A stretch of DNA of 64,000 bases. Source: JAHEGP01 sp963792875. GTDB taxonomy: Bacteria > Pseudomonadota > Gammaproteobacteria > Pseudomonadales > JAHEGP01. Below the pieces are notes generated by a model. It was not told the origin of the DNA and made no database searches. It saw nothing but the letters and a program-made list of their open reading frames with translations. Where the stretch lies: positions 62,001-126,000 of the forward strand of contig CAWBXV010000007.1 of NCBI GenBank assembly GCA_963792875.1, read 5' to 3'. Of this stretch, positions 8,721 through 19,400 are shown piece by piece. Made by a program: the position numbers and the translations under genes. Position 1 is the stretch's first letter; every line of letters starts with the position of its first letter.

Positions 8721-11161
8721 CGCGCAGCGGGCACCGGGACCCGGTGGCGCCGCCAGCCTCCCTCGACCAGGGGGACCGCGCCGGCGGCCTTGCGGCGCTG
8801 CTGGAGGCGCTGATCTTCAACCGGCGCCGGCCGCTGCTGGCCGTGTTCCTGCTGGTGACGCTGGCGCTGGGCTACCAGGCGGCGCGGCTGCAGCCGGATG
8901 CCAGCTTCGAGAAGATGATTCCGCTTGGGCACCCCTATGTTCAGGCGTTCATGCGCCACGCCGAAGACCTGGGCGCTGCCGGCACCAGCATCCGGGTGGC
9001 AGTGGAGCACGTCGACGGCGACATTTTCGACGCCGCCTACCTTGACGCCCTGCGGCGCATCAACGATGAAGTGTTCTACCTGCCCGGCGTCGATCGCAAC
9101 CGCCTGCGCTCGCTGTGGACGCCCAATGTGCGCTGGACCGAGGTCACCGAGCAGGGCTTCGAAGGCGACAAGGTGATCGACGCCAGCTACGACGGCTCGG
9201 CAGCCGCGATGGAGCACCTGCGGCTGAATATTCTGCGCTCCGGCGAACTCGGCCGCCTGGTCGCCGACAACTATGGCTCCAGCATCATCGAGGCGCCGCT
9301 ATTCGATCGCGACCCCAGGAGCGGCGAGCCGCTGGACTACTGGGCGCTGTCGCACGCGCTGGAAGAAAGGGTCCGCGACCAGTACCAGGACGAGGACATC
9401 CGCATCCACATCGTCGGCTTCGCCAAGATGATCGGCGACCTGCTCGACGGCGTCACCGCGATCGCCGCCTTTGCCGTGATCACCCTGCTGATCACCAGCG
9501 CGCTGCTGGCGGCCTATTCCCACAGCATCAGCTGCACGATCGCGCCGCTGCTGTGCTCGGGCGTGGCCGTGGTGTGGCAGCTGGGATTGCTGCGGAGCCT
9601 GGGCTACGGGCTCAACGCCTATTCCATTCTCATGCCCTTCCTGATCTTTGCCATCGGCGTCAGCCATGGCGTGCAGGTCATCAACGCCGTCGCCATCGAG
9701 CTGGCGCCCACCGCCAGCCCGACCGCGGCGTCCCGCCTGCAGGCCGCCCGCCGCGCCTTCCGCACTATCTACCTGCCCGGCATGACCGCCCTGATCTCCG
9801 ACGCCTTCGGCTTCACCACCATGATGCTGATCGACATCGCGGTGATCCGGGAACTCGGCGTCGCGGCCAGTATCGGCGTGGCGGCGATCATCCTGACCAA
9901 CCTCGTGCTGCTGCCCATCATCATGTCCTACGTCGGCATTTCCGCCAGGGGCCTGCAGCGGCTCTGCGGCACCCGGCCCTGGGAGGAGCGGCTGTGGCGG
10001 CGCCTGGCAGGGTTCGCCAGCCGCAGAACGGCGCCGCTGTCAATCGCCGTCGCGCTGGCGGGCTTCGCCGTGGGCGCCATCGGCGACCGCCATCTGCAGA
10101 TCGGCGATCTCGACCCCGGCGCACCGGAGCTGCGCCCCGACTCCCGCTACAACCGCGACGGCCAGTTCGTGGCGGACCACTATACCATCAGCCCGGACGC
10201 GCTGGTGGTGATGGTCGAGACCGCCACGGAACAGTGTTCGCGCTATGACAATATGGCCACCGTGGACCGCTTCACCTGGGCGATGACCAACACCCCGGGC
10301 GTCGATTCCGCGGTGGCCGCGACCACCGTGGTGAAGCTGGTGGCGATGGGCTACAACGAGGGCAATCTCAAGTGGGCCACCATCCCCAGGGACCAGCGCG
10401 CGCTCGACGAGACCTTCGGCATGATCCCGCGCGAGCTGGTAAACCACGACTGCAGCCTGCTGCCGGTCGCCCTGTTTCTGAGCGATCACAAGGCGCAGAC
10501 GCTGCAGGGCGTCGTCGAGGCCGTCGAGGGGTTTGCCGCCGCCAACGACCGCCCGGACCTGCGCTTCGTGCTGGCTGCGGGCAATGCCGGCATCGAAGCC
10601 GCCACCAATCAGGAGATCGACAAGGCGCGCCTGCACATGCTGCTGCTGATCTATGCCGCCGTCTGCGTGCTGATCTGGCTCGGCTTCCGCTCCTGGCGCG
10701 CGGTGGTGTGCATCACCGTGCCGCTGATGCTCACGTCGTCGCTCTGCCACGCCCTGATGGCGAGCCTTGGCATCGGCGTGAAGGTGGCGACGCTGCCGGT
10801 GATCGCGCTGGGCGTGGGCGTCGGCGTCGACTACGGCATCTATATCTACAGCCGCCTGGAGCGCTTCCTGCGCGAGGGCATGCCGCTGCAGCAGGCGTAT
10901 TGCGCCACGCTCGGGACCACGGGCAAGGCCGTGGCCTTCACCGCCGTGGCGCTGTCGATCGGCGTGACCACCTGGATCGCCTCACCCATCAAGTTTCAAG
11001 CGGACATGGGCAAGCTGCTCACGTTCATGTTTCTGTGGAATATGCTGGGCGCGTTGTGGCTGCTGCCGGCGCTGGCCAGCTACCTGCTGAAACCGGAGCC
11101 GCATCGCCCCGGCGCCCCCACACTGGGCACTAGCGCGGGCACCGCTCGCGAGGAGGGATAG
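8717..11161 (+). CDS. MMPL/RND-superfamily exporter
   Basis: This 814-residue inner-membrane protein has the RND-superfamily layout. It has an N-terminal helix (about 37-55), a periplasmic domain containing QPDASFEKMIPLG and the DPRSGEPLDYWALSH segment, a helix bundle from about 245 to 415 with FLIFAIGVSHGVQ and FGFTTMMLIDIAVI, then a second periplasmic domain and a second bundle (about 640-800) with VIALGVGVGVDYGIYIYSR. The GVGVDY motif is the proton-relay-type segment of MMPL/SSD exporters. Such proteins move lipids or hydrophobic compounds. It overlaps the YCF48 gene by 4 bp and is followed three bases later by the DUF1302 gene. The cargo is unknown. Confidence 0.88.
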   Translation: MTRSGHRDPVAPPASLDQGDRAGGLAALLEALIFNRRRPLLAVFLLVTLALGYQAARLQPDASFEKMIPLGHPYVQAFMRHAEDLGAAGTSIRVAVEHVDGDIFDAAYLDALRRINDEVFYLPGVDRNRLRSLWTPNVRWTEVTEQGFEGDKVIDASYDGSAAAMEHLRLNILRSGELGRLVADNYGSSIIEAPLFDRDPRSGEPLDYWALSHALEERVRDQYQDEDIRIHIVGFAKMIGDLLDGVTAIAAFAVITLLITSALLAAYSHSISCTIAPLLCSGVAVVWQLGLLRSLGYGLNAYSILMPFLIFAIGVSHGVQVINAVAIELAPTASPTAASRLQAARRAFRTIYLPGMTALISDAFGFTTMMLIDIAVIRELGVAASIGVAAIILTNLVLLPIIMSYVGISARGLQRLCGTRPWEERLWRRLAGFASRRTAPLSIAVALAGFAVGAIGDRHLQIGDLDPGAPELRPDSRYNRDGQFVADHYTISPDALVVMVETATEQCSRYDNMATVDRFTWAMTNTPGVDSAVAATTVVKLVAMGYNEGNLKWATIPRDQRALDETFGMIPRELVNHDCSLLPVALFLSDHKAQTLQGVVEAVEGFAAANDRPDLRFVLAAGNAGIEAATNQEIDKARLHMLLLIYAAVCVLIWLGFRSWRAVVCITVPLMLTSSLCHALMASLGIGVKVATLPVIALGVGVGVDYGIYIYSRLERFLREGMPLQQAYCATLGTTGKAVAFTAVALSIGVTTWIASPIKFQADMGKLLTFMFLWNMLGALWLLPALASYLLKPEPHRPGAPTLGTSAGTAREEG

Positions 11162-11164
11162 GAC

Positions 11165-12916
11165 ATGACCCGACAGCACCGACCTATGCGTTTCGCCCCA
11201 GCGGCCGCCCGGGCCCTCGCCCTCGCCGTGGGCAGCCTGGCCCCGGCCCCGCTGGTGGCGCTGTCCTTCGAGTTCGGCGAGGACACCCGGCTGGATTTCG
11301 ACACCAGCCTGTTCTATACCGCGCAGTGGCGCCTGGAGAAACCCAGCACCTACCGCCTCAGCCCGGACGTCAGCGGCCAGAGGCTGCCGCAGGAGGCCGC
11401 GGCCCTGTTCGAGGCCGCCAACAACGACGACGGCAACCGCAACTTCGACCGCGGCCTCACTTCGAACAAGCTCACCGCCGTCATCGACCTCGACCTCAGC
11501 TGGCGCAATCTTGGCGTCTTTCTGCGCGGCCGCGCCTACTACGACACCGTGTACGCCGATCGCAGCACCGACATGGACGCCGTCGGCTACCAGACCTACA
11601 ACAGCGGCGATGCGCTGTGCTGCGCCATCCCACCGGTGATACCCCGCCCCAGCTCGATCGACGGCGGTACTGCGCTGGGTGACTTCCCGGCCGACACCGT
11701 CGCCCTGCACGGCCGCAAAGCCGAACTGCTCGATGCCTTTGTCTACGGCACCTTCAACCTGCCGGGTTCGCGGCTGTTCGAATTCCGCGTGGGCAGTCAG
11801 GTGATCAACTGGGGCGAGACGACCATCGCGCCGGGCATCAACGGCCTGCAGAACCGCATCGACACCATCGCCGGCAACACCGCCGGTGCGGAGCTGCGGG
11901 AGATCTTCCTGCCGACCGGGGCGGTCTACGGCCAGCTCGACGTGCTCAGCAACCTGACGGCGGAGGCCTACTACCAGTACCAGTGGATCGAGACGCGCCT
12001 CAATGGCGTCGGCAGTTACTTCGGCGGCACCTACACCCCGGATTTCGTCGGTGAGGGTTCGCGCAATCTGCTGATCAGCTCGGGCGCCTACAACCCGGAC
12101 GGCAGTATCAATATCGCCGCGGTAGCGTCCCGGACCGGGGACATCGAGCCAACCGACCGTGGCCAGTGGGGTGCGGCGCTGCACTATCTGACCGACGGCG
12201 GCACGGATTTCGGGCTGTACGCGGTGACCGGCCACGACAGGAATCCCAGCGTACTGCTCAACGAGCCCGTGCTCAGCGAGTCCGGTGTTTCGGACCCGAA
12301 GCAGCTGATCGCGTATTTCCTCAATCAATTCAGCGAGGAACTGGTCCCGGGCAGCTATACGGTGCGCTACTTCGACTACATCCGCAGCTACGCCGCCAGC
12401 TTCACCAGCGTCTGGGGCCGCGCCAACGTGCAGGGCGAACTCACCTACCTGGCCAACACGCCCATCTACGACGCGAGCGGCACGCCGGAGCGCACTCCGG
12501 TGACCAAGTTCAACTTCGGCACCACGTTCGTGGTGACGCCGACCGCGCTGTGGGACGACCTGACGCTGCTGGCCGAGGTCGCCGGCCTGCGGGCCATCGG
12601 CAAGTCCAACGACGAGCTGCGTTACGACGCCAGCGCCTGGGGCTATTTCCTGCGGGCCCAGGCCGCCTACAACAACGTGCTGCAGGGCCTGGACCTGGCG
12701 GTGCCGATCATCTTCCAGCACAGCGCCCGCGGCAATTTCCGCGGCGCCAGCGCCTTCTACGTCGAGAACGCCAAGGTGGCCAGCATCGGCCTGCAGGGCA
12801 CCTATCTCAACAAGTTCATCGCGTCAGTCATCTACACCAATTACTTCGACGGCGGCAGGGACAACCTGCTGGCCGACCGGGACAACATCGCCCTGAACCT
12901 CAAGTACTCCTTCTGA
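11165..12916 (+). CDS. DUF1302 outer-membrane protein
   Basis: This 583-residue protein is preceded by GGAGGGATAGGAC and starts three bases after the RND stop codon. An N-terminal signal peptide (ARALALAVGSLAPAPLVALS) leads into FEFGEDTRLDFDTSLFYTAQWR, the usual opening of DUF1302 proteins. The rest is rich in aromatic, alternating beta-strand sequence (VGSQVINWGETTIAPGINGL; DVLSNLTAEAYYQYQWIETR) and ends in NIALNLKYSF, with a terminal Phe as in Omp85-assembled barrels. I infer an outer-membrane beta-barrel. DUF1302 is very often next to DUF1329, as here. Molecular role unproven. Confidence 0.88.
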   Translation: MTRQHRPMRFAPAAARALALAVGSLAPAPLVALSFEFGEDTRLDFDTSLFYTAQWRLEKPSTYRLSPDVSGQRLPQEAAALFEAANNDDGNRNFDRGLTSNKLTAVIDLDLSWRNLGVFLRGRAYYDTVYADRSTDMDAVGYQTYNSGDALCCAIPPVIPRPSSIDGGTALGDFPADTVALHGRKAELLDAFVYGTFNLPGSRLFEFRVGSQVINWGETTIAPGINGLQNRIDTIAGNTAGAELREIFLPTGAVYGQLDVLSNLTAEAYYQYQWIETRLNGVGSYFGGTYTPDFVGEGSRNLLISSGAYNPDGSINIAAVASRTGDIEPTDRGQWGAALHYLTDGGTDFGLYAVTGHDRNPSVLLNEPVLSESGVSDPKQLIAYFLNQFSEELVPGSYTVRYFDYIRSYAASFTSVWGRANVQGELTYLANTPIYDASGTPERTPVTKFNFGTTFVVTPTALWDDLTLLAEVAGLRAIGKSNDELRYDASAWGYFLRAQAAYNNVLQGLDLAVPIIFQHSARGNFRGASAFYVENAKVASIGLQGTYLNKFIASVIYTNYFDGGRDNLLADRDNIALNLKYSF

Positions 12917-12944
12917 ACGGCTCGCAGCCGGGAGGTCTTCGATC

Positions 12945-14345
12945 ATGAACAGGCACACTCTGCACACCCGGACCCTGACCGCCTTCGCGCTGGCCGCCGG
13001 CACCCTGGCGATCCCGCTGGCCGAGGCCCGCGTTCCGGCCGAACAGGCCGCTCAGCTCGGCACGACGCTGACGCCCCTGGGTGCCACCCGGGCCGGCAAC
13101 GCCGACGGCAGCATTCCGGCGTGGACCGGCACACTCTATGGCCTGCCCAAGGGGCTGCAATGGGCCGGCCCCGGCAACCCCTACCCCGACCCCTACGGCA
13201 ACGAAAAGCCGCTGTTCGTCATCACCGCCCAGACCGCGGCGAAGTACGCCGATCACCTGACCGATGGCCAGCGCGCGCTGTTCAAGGCCTACCCCGACAC
13301 CTTCCGCATGCCGGTGTACCCCAGCCACCGCGACGCGCGCTTCCCGGACATCTACTACCAGCGCGTGGCACGCAATGCGGTGGAGGCCGAGCTGGTCAAC
13401 GATGACGAGGGCATCAAGGGATATCACGGCGCGCTCGCCTTCCCGATCCCGCAGAGCGGCGCCGAGGTCATCTGGAGCGCCCGCACGGCCGAACCCGTAC
13501 ACGTCTACGAGGGCGTGTACAACGACACCACGGTCTACCCCAATGGCACTACCGCCAACCGGCGCTCCTCGCTGTACCTGCTCAATCCCTATGCCGATCC
13601 CAGGGTGCCGGTCAGCGTCGAGTACCCTGAACTCGGCAACTACCAGGGTTACGTGATGACCGAGGTGTTCGAGCCCACCCGCGACAAGGGCATGATCACC
13701 TCGATCCTGGAGCCCATCGACTACAGCGCCTACGCCCGCGAAGTGTGGCGCTACCTGCCCGGCTCGCGCCGCGTCAGGCGCGCTCCCACGGTGGGCTACG
13801 ACACGCCGGACGGCCCCGGCGGACTGGTCACCATCGACGAGGTACAGGGATTCAACGGGGCCATGGACCGCTTCAGCTGGAAGCTGCTGGGCAAACAGGA
13901 GATCTATATTCCCTATCACGCCTACCGCTTCGACGACCCTGCGGTCAGCTACAAGGAGCTGCTGACCCCCTATCACGTCAACCCGGACTACATGCGTTAC
14001 GAACTGCACCGGGTGTGGGCGGTGGAGGCCACGCTGCGACCGGGCAAGCGCCACATCTACGGCAAGCGGCGCATCTATGTCGACGAGGACAGCGGCCAGG
14101 TGGTGGTGACGGAGAACTACGACGGGCGCGGCGAGCTGTGGAAGGTGGTGCTGCTCAACACCTTCTACGAATACCACAGCCGCTACACGGTGCGCCGCGC
14201 CGAGGTCTACCATGACCTGCGCGCGGCAGCCTACATCGCCATGCGCCTGGTCAACGACGGCAGGCCCTTCACCTACAACGTCGCCAAGCCGCGCGACGCG
14301 GACTACTTCGGCCCCGCCAATATCCGCAAACTGGGGCGCCGCTGA
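12945..14345 (+). CDS. DUF1329 protein (LolA/LolB-like, periplasmic or outer-membrane)
   Basis: This 466-residue protein has a GGGAGGT ribosome-binding site eight bases before its ATG, 28 bp after the DUF1302 stop. The signal peptide (FALAAGTLAIPLAEARV) is followed by the typical DUF1329 start LGTTLTPLGATRAGNADGSI. Later family blocks are visible: YLPGSRRVRRAPTVGYDTPD, FSWKLLGKQEIYIPYHAYRF and RRIYVDEDSGQVVVTENYDG. The fold is predicted to resemble lipoprotein carriers such as LolA/LolB, a half-barrel that could hold an acyl chain. With the MMPL exporter and DUF1302 barrel it could form an inner-to-outer-membrane route. Function not experimentally settled as far as I know. Confidence 0.88.
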   Translation: MNRHTLHTRTLTAFALAAGTLAIPLAEARVPAEQAAQLGTTLTPLGATRAGNADGSIPAWTGTLYGLPKGLQWAGPGNPYPDPYGNEKPLFVITAQTAAKYADHLTDGQRALFKAYPDTFRMPVYPSHRDARFPDIYYQRVARNAVEAELVNDDEGIKGYHGALAFPIPQSGAEVIWSARTAEPVHVYEGVYNDTTVYPNGTTANRRSSLYLLNPYADPRVPVSVEYPELGNYQGYVMTEVFEPTRDKGMITSILEPIDYSAYAREVWRYLPGSRRVRRAPTVGYDTPDGPGGLVTIDEVQGFNGAMDRFSWKLLGKQEIYIPYHAYRFDDPAVSYKELLTPYHVNPDYMRYELHRVWAVEATLRPGKRHIYGKRRIYVDEDSGQVVVTENYDGRGELWKVVLLNTFYEYHSRYTVRRAEVYHDLRAAAYIAMRLVNDGRPFTYNVAKPRDADYFGPANIRKLGRR

Positions 14346-14387
14346 GTCCCTGCGGCGGCGGGCCGACCGCTGCCGATGCGGGTCGGT

Positions 14388-15293
14388 TCAGCCGAAGCGC
14401 TGGGCCGACCTGAGTTCGTAAGCGGCATCGACGCCCTGCTCGTTGGCTGCATCGCGCACGCGCACCCATCCCCTGCCGGCGACCGCCTGCCAGAATACGA
14501 GAAAATCCAGGGTGATCTTCTGCTCGATGGGCAGCGCCTCGCGCGTCGGACAGAAGATGGTCACAGTGAACACCAGCTTGCCGACGCTGTCGGTGGCGAT
14601 GCGCACCGAGGGCTCCGGCTTGATGCCCTTGACGCCCAGCCGCTTCTCGATCAACTGACTGTAGCGGGACGCCACATCGATGAACGGCTGGCAGGCCACA
14701 TTGGCCTGATCGAGCAGCAGCGCGGTGGCCTCCGCGACATCGACGGCGGACTCCGGGTCCTGCACGATGGCGAAGGAGTGGGCGACGTAGCGCCGCTGGA
14801 AATTGAGATTGACCACCGGCATCGTGACAAACTGGCTGTTGGGAATGACCACGGTCTTGCCGGTATAGGCGTAGCAACGCGATGTCATGTCGATCTCCAG
14901 CAGCGTCGTGCTGAGCCAGTCGCTGCGCACGACCTGACCGGTGTCGTCGCCGACGGTGATCCAGTCGCCCACGGTGAAGGCGCCGGTGCCGGCGTGGAAC
15001 AAGCCCCCGAGGAAGCACTGGATGAACTCCCGCGTGGCCACTACCAGGGCCACCGCGAAGGCGGCGATGGACAGCGCCACGTAGCGCAGCTCCGTCAGCC
15101 AGATCATCACCAGGCCCGCGGCAATGACCAGGTGAGAGAGGTTCTTGACGCGGTTGATCCAGCGCCTGGGCAGTTCCTCCTCGTCCTCCGGCAGGCGACC
15201 GAGGTGGCGCACGATCAGCCACTTCAGCAGCAGCATCATGACGACGAAGACCACGGAACCCATCAGTTTGGGTTCGACGATCAAGACATTCAT
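14388..15293 (-). CDS. MscS-family mechanosensitive channel
   Basis: This 301-residue protein has three N-terminal transmembrane helices (about 10-25, 52-72 and 75-95), then the MscS core: EFIQCFLGGLFHAGTGAFTV at the pore-helix end and VGDWITVGDDTGQVVRSDWL, the beta-domain signature. An ATG nine bases further upstream (15302) is open, but AAGGA sits eight bases before the ATG at 15293, which is therefore chosen. It would open on membrane tension to release solutes. It lies tail to tail with the DUF1329 gene and 41 bp downstream of the CorA/ZntB gene on the same strand. Confidence 0.87.
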   Translation of the reverse strand: MNVLIVEPKLMGSVVFVVMMLLLKWLIVRHLGRLPEDEEELPRRWINRVKNLSHLVIAAGLVMIWLTELRYVALSIAAFAVALVVATREFIQCFLGGLFHAGTGAFTVGDWITVGDDTGQVVRSDWLSTTLLEIDMTSRCYAYTGKTVVIPNSQFVTMPVVNLNFQRRYVAHSFAIVQDPESAVDVAEATALLLDQANVACQPFIDVASRYSQLIEKRLGVKGIKPEPSVRIATDSVGKLVFTVTIFCPTREALPIEQKITLDFLVFWQAVAGRGWVRVRDAANEQGVDAAYELRSAQRFG

Positions 15294-15334
15294 ACTCCCC
15301 ATCCTTCAAACCGCGCGCCGCGGATAGCGGCAGG

Positions 15335-16303
15335 TCACAGCCAGCGCTTGCGGCGCACGACCAGCATCGCCGCCGTGACGATGGCCGCCATAAAACCCAG
15401 CACGAAGAAATAGCCGTGCCGCCAGTGGAGTTCCGGCATATTGTCGAAATTCATGCCATAGATTCCCGCCACCAGCGTGAGCGGCAGGAAGATGGCGGTG
15501 AGGATGGTCAGCACCTTCATGATCTCGTTCATGCGGTGCGAGCTGACCGAGATAAACCCGCTGATCAGATCCCGCACCAGCTCCTGATACAGGTTGGCAA
15601 GGCTGGCCAGGCGCTTGAAGTGGTCCAGCAGGTCGGTGAGTTCGTGTTCATCGAAATCGAGGATCACCGGGGTCGGATTGCGGCACAACTCCTCGATCAC
15701 ATCCCGCTGAAAGACGAACGAGCGCTGCGCCTTTTTCAGCTGCGCGCCGTAGTTGATCAGCTCCGACAGCAATTCATCGTCGCTGGACTCAAATATCTCG
15801 TCTTCGATGGCGCTCAGCCGCTGTTCCACCTCGTACATCAACGGCGTGTAGCGGTCGACGATACCGCGCAGCAGCACATAGCACAGGTGTCCGATGCCCC
15901 CCGGCGCCAGCCTGCCGGCCTGCGCCACCTTGCGCCAGTACTGCTCCACCCCGGGCGAAGGGGAGATGTGGCGGGTGATGAGATAGCCATTGTTGGCGAA
16001 CAGGGACAGCGGCTGGCGCGAGATCGCGGTGTGGCTGGCATCGATCACCAGCTCGTGCATGACCATGAAGATGTGCTCGTCGAAAGCTTCGTACTTGGGC
16101 GGGTGGCGCGGCCGCTGAGAGTCCCGGTGGGCCAGCGGGTTGAGCTCGAACGCATCGAGCACCCGCAGCATCTCGGGCGTGTCATCGCCCTGGACATCCA
16201 GCCACAGAAACTGCCCGGGGCCGCGGAAGGCCGCCGCCAGCGCGACGCCGCCCTCCTCCAGCAGCTCGCCGGCAGCATTGAACAGCATGGTTCTGATCGT
16301 CAT
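15335..16303 (-). CDS. zntB: CorA/ZntB-family divalent cation transporter
   Basis: This 322-residue protein has the CorA layout: a long soluble N-terminal domain and coiled helices, then two C-terminal transmembrane helices with the pore motif YGMNF between them (AGIYGMNFDNMPELHW, about residue 285). The loop after GMN carries PELHW rather than the MPE sequence of Mg-selective CorA, which fits the ZntB-like group. The protein ends in a basic tail (VVRRKRWL). It is likely a homopentamer carrying Zn2+ or Mg2+; the ion cannot be decided here. It is probably cotranscribed with the downstream MscS gene. Confidence 0.85.
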   Translation of the reverse strand: MTIRTMLFNAAGELLEEGGVALAAAFRGPGQFLWLDVQGDDTPEMLRVLDAFELNPLAHRDSQRPRHPPKYEAFDEHIFMVMHELVIDASHTAISRQPLSLFANNGYLITRHISPSPGVEQYWRKVAQAGRLAPGGIGHLCYVLLRGIVDRYTPLMYEVEQRLSAIEDEIFESSDDELLSELINYGAQLKKAQRSFVFQRDVIEELCRNPTPVILDFDEHELTDLLDHFKRLASLANLYQELVRDLISGFISVSSHRMNEIMKVLTILTAIFLPLTLVAGIYGMNFDNMPELHWRHGYFFVLGFMAAIVTAAMLVVRRKRWL

Positions 16304-16416
16304 CGTCTCGCTTCGCGTTACCTGGCCTGATGCACCGGAACGCCCACCGCGCCGACCGTGGCGGGGGCAATTCGGAAAGTATAGTGCGTGTCTCCGGCGT
16401 CGGCGCGGGCGATGCG

Positions 16417-19400
16417 CTACTCGATCTCGACCGTATAGAACAGGTCCAGCGTACTGCTGATGGCACTGGAGCTGACCTCCGTGTACAGCGTGCGCAGGAT
16501 GCGGTAGCGGGTGACGAAGGCACGCTCACCGGTGTTGGTATCGAGGGACACACCGACGGACAGATTCTTGGCGAGCTGCCGGTTGAGCGACAGTTTGGCG
16601 CCCTCGCTGGCGGGTTTGCCGGTGACCAGGTAGGAGATGCGGTCGTTCTCCGACATGCCCGGCGTCGAGAACGTGGTGACGTTGAGCTTGCGCGCCGTAC
16701 CCAGCGCATTGACCCCCACCACCACGTCATCGATGCTGCGCGTCGCGCGCACATTGATACCCGGGTTGTCGATGGGGCTGTTGGTGAACGAGAACAGCGC
16801 GCGCTCGATCTCCAGGTCCTGACTGAAAGCGCGGAACGTGCCCTCGTCGATGCGCACGTCACCGGTCGCACGCAGCGGCTTACCGGGTTTGGCGCGAACC
16901 GCGAATTCACCCCGCAGGAAGCCGTCCAGCCCGAGCGCGGCGATGTGGACCTTGTCACCCAGCACCAGCTTGATGGCGGTGTTGACCGGCATGGCCTCGA
17001 CCGGCGCCTGTGCGGCGGCGTCGTCGCGCAGCACCACCACATCGGACGACGCGCTGCGAGCGCCGGCGGGGAGGTCGCGCACGAGGACCTCGGCGCTGGG
17101 GATGAGAACCTGGCCCGTGAGCGCCAGGCCTTCTGACCCCTTATCGATTTTGAGATCGGGGCTGACCACAATCTGCAGCGTGGGCAGGTCGACCGCCACG
17201 AAGCGATCGCCGACCACGCTCATGGTCAAGGGCCAGCCCTTGCCAGCATCGAGCTCCATGCGCGCACGCAGGTCGATGGCGCCGCCGGACACCAGCCGGC
17301 CGTCGAGGTTCAGGCGCTGATCGGCCACCTTGACGTCGGCGTGGCTGTCGCTGAGCTGGAAGCCGGCTTCGGGCACATCGAACCGCGCCAGCGCGAGCCT
17401 GCCGGTGCCCCTGATGTCGGGCTGCCCCAGGCTGCCGCCAAGGTCGAAATTGCCCCTCAGGTTGCCGTCGGCGGTGTCGATCTGCGGCACCAGCAGCGGC
17501 AGAAAAGCCAGGTCCGGCACATCGATCCCCAGCTTGCCCTGCAGCCTGGCCTGCTTGGGGTCTTTCACCCGCAGCAGGTCCGGCAGGCGGACATCGGCCT
17601 TCACCCGGCCCGTGCCGATGCCCGCTTTGAAGGTCGCGTCCGCGGCCTGCCCGGCCGCGACGAACTGCAATTCGGCACCGCTGTGCGCCAGCCGCTCCGT
17701 GACGTGCGCATCCGTAAACAGCACCTCGCCGGGCGTCACCTTGGCGGTCGCGCGGCCCTGCAGCGAGGCCTTTGCCTGGCTCACCTCGCCCCGCGCCGAC
17801 AAGATCCCGGTCACCTGCTGGATGCCCTCGGGGAAGAGAGGCTTGAACCAGGCGAGCGGCAGCTCGGCCAGATCGAAGCGTCCCTTGGCGGCCCCAACCG
17901 CCTGCCACTCCCCCTCGGCGCACAGGTGGGCGTCGGCTCGCAGCAGGCAGAGCAGACCGGCCTGGGCGCGCTCGGGCCCGAACGCGAGCTGCACCGGTCG
18001 CTGCAGGCGCCAGTCGCCCAGCGGGCCGGAAGCGAGGTCGAGGGCCTGCAGCAGTCCGGACCACTGCGCGCCGTCGTAGCCGCCCGCCATGCGCAGCTGC
18101 AGCCTGGCCTGGGAATGGTCCGCCGAGAACTCCAGGCGGTGCTTGGCGATAAAGCCATCGAACGCCAGCTCCAGCCGCTTCACCACCTCCTCGCCCAGAC
18201 GCAGGTCCGCGCCATGCACGGCGGCGTTGGAGCGCTGGCTGTCCCCCAGGTCCAGGTCGATGTCCGCATCCAGTCGGTCGACCCCCATGGTGCGATAGGC
18301 CAGTTTCCCGGCCCGCAACTGCCCGACCACGCGCGGCGCCTGCTGCGGCCCGGTGATCCGGCCGTCGCTGAACAGCTCGCCCGTGGCGCCCGCCAGCAGA
18401 TGGCCCAGCTGCGGCACCCGCAGCGACCACTTGAGGTCGGATTGTGCACCGACGCTGCCATCGGCCGCCAGCTCGGCGTCGACCACCTTGATGCTGAGGC
18501 GCTGCACCGCGGTGCGGTCAGGGGCGTAGCCGATCTCGCCCTGCCCGGCCAGCGGCTGATCGAGCAGGGAACCCGCCAGGCGCTCGAGGATCACCCGCGC
18601 CTGCAGGCTGTCGCCCTGCATGCTGCCGTCGCTGAGCAGGTCGAGGTTGATATCGCCCCGGTAGCCGGGCGCCATCGCCTCGGGATTGATGTGCTTGAGG
18701 CCAGCCTTTACCTTCCAGCTCACCGCGGGCGACCACTGCATCTGGCCGGCCACCAGGGCCTCACCCTCCAGCAGGCGACCCAGCAGCCGCTCCAGCTGCA
18801 GCCCGGTGGTATTGCCCCGGCCGCTGGCAGTCCAGACGCTGGCGGGAACGCTGGCGCCATCGACATCGGCGTTGAGGGTGACGCGGTAATCGCTGAGGGC
18901 ACCGGTCACGGCGAAGCGGCCCTTGTTGCTGCGCACCGCGGCATCGCTCACCAGCGGCCACTGCAGGGCTACCCAGTCGCCCTTGAGATCGATCTCCTGC
19001 TCCGCCGACACGACGCCGTCGATCGCCAGGCGCAGCGGCCGGCCCCGCTGCGTCAGCTGCAGCTGCCTGACGGTCAGGCGCTGGCCGGCGATGTCGGCCG
19101 CCAGGTCGACCGCCGCTTCCAGTCCGGCCAGATCGATGGCGGTGCCGGTGGTCGCCAGGCTGCCGGCGAGCTGGGCGCTGGCCAGATCGCCCGAGGCCTC
19201 CAGCCGCCCGCCGAGGCTGACGTCCAGGTCCTCGGCCAGCAGTGCGCCGGGCAGCTCGACGAGCTGCAGCAGCAGGTTCCAGTGCGGCGCGACCAGGGGC
19301 TCGTCCAGGCTGCCGCCGACGCTGGCCTCGGCGGCACCCGACAGCGCCTGGGCGAGCGTCAGGCGCTGCCGGTCGCCCTCGATGCTGCCAGCGATCACCA

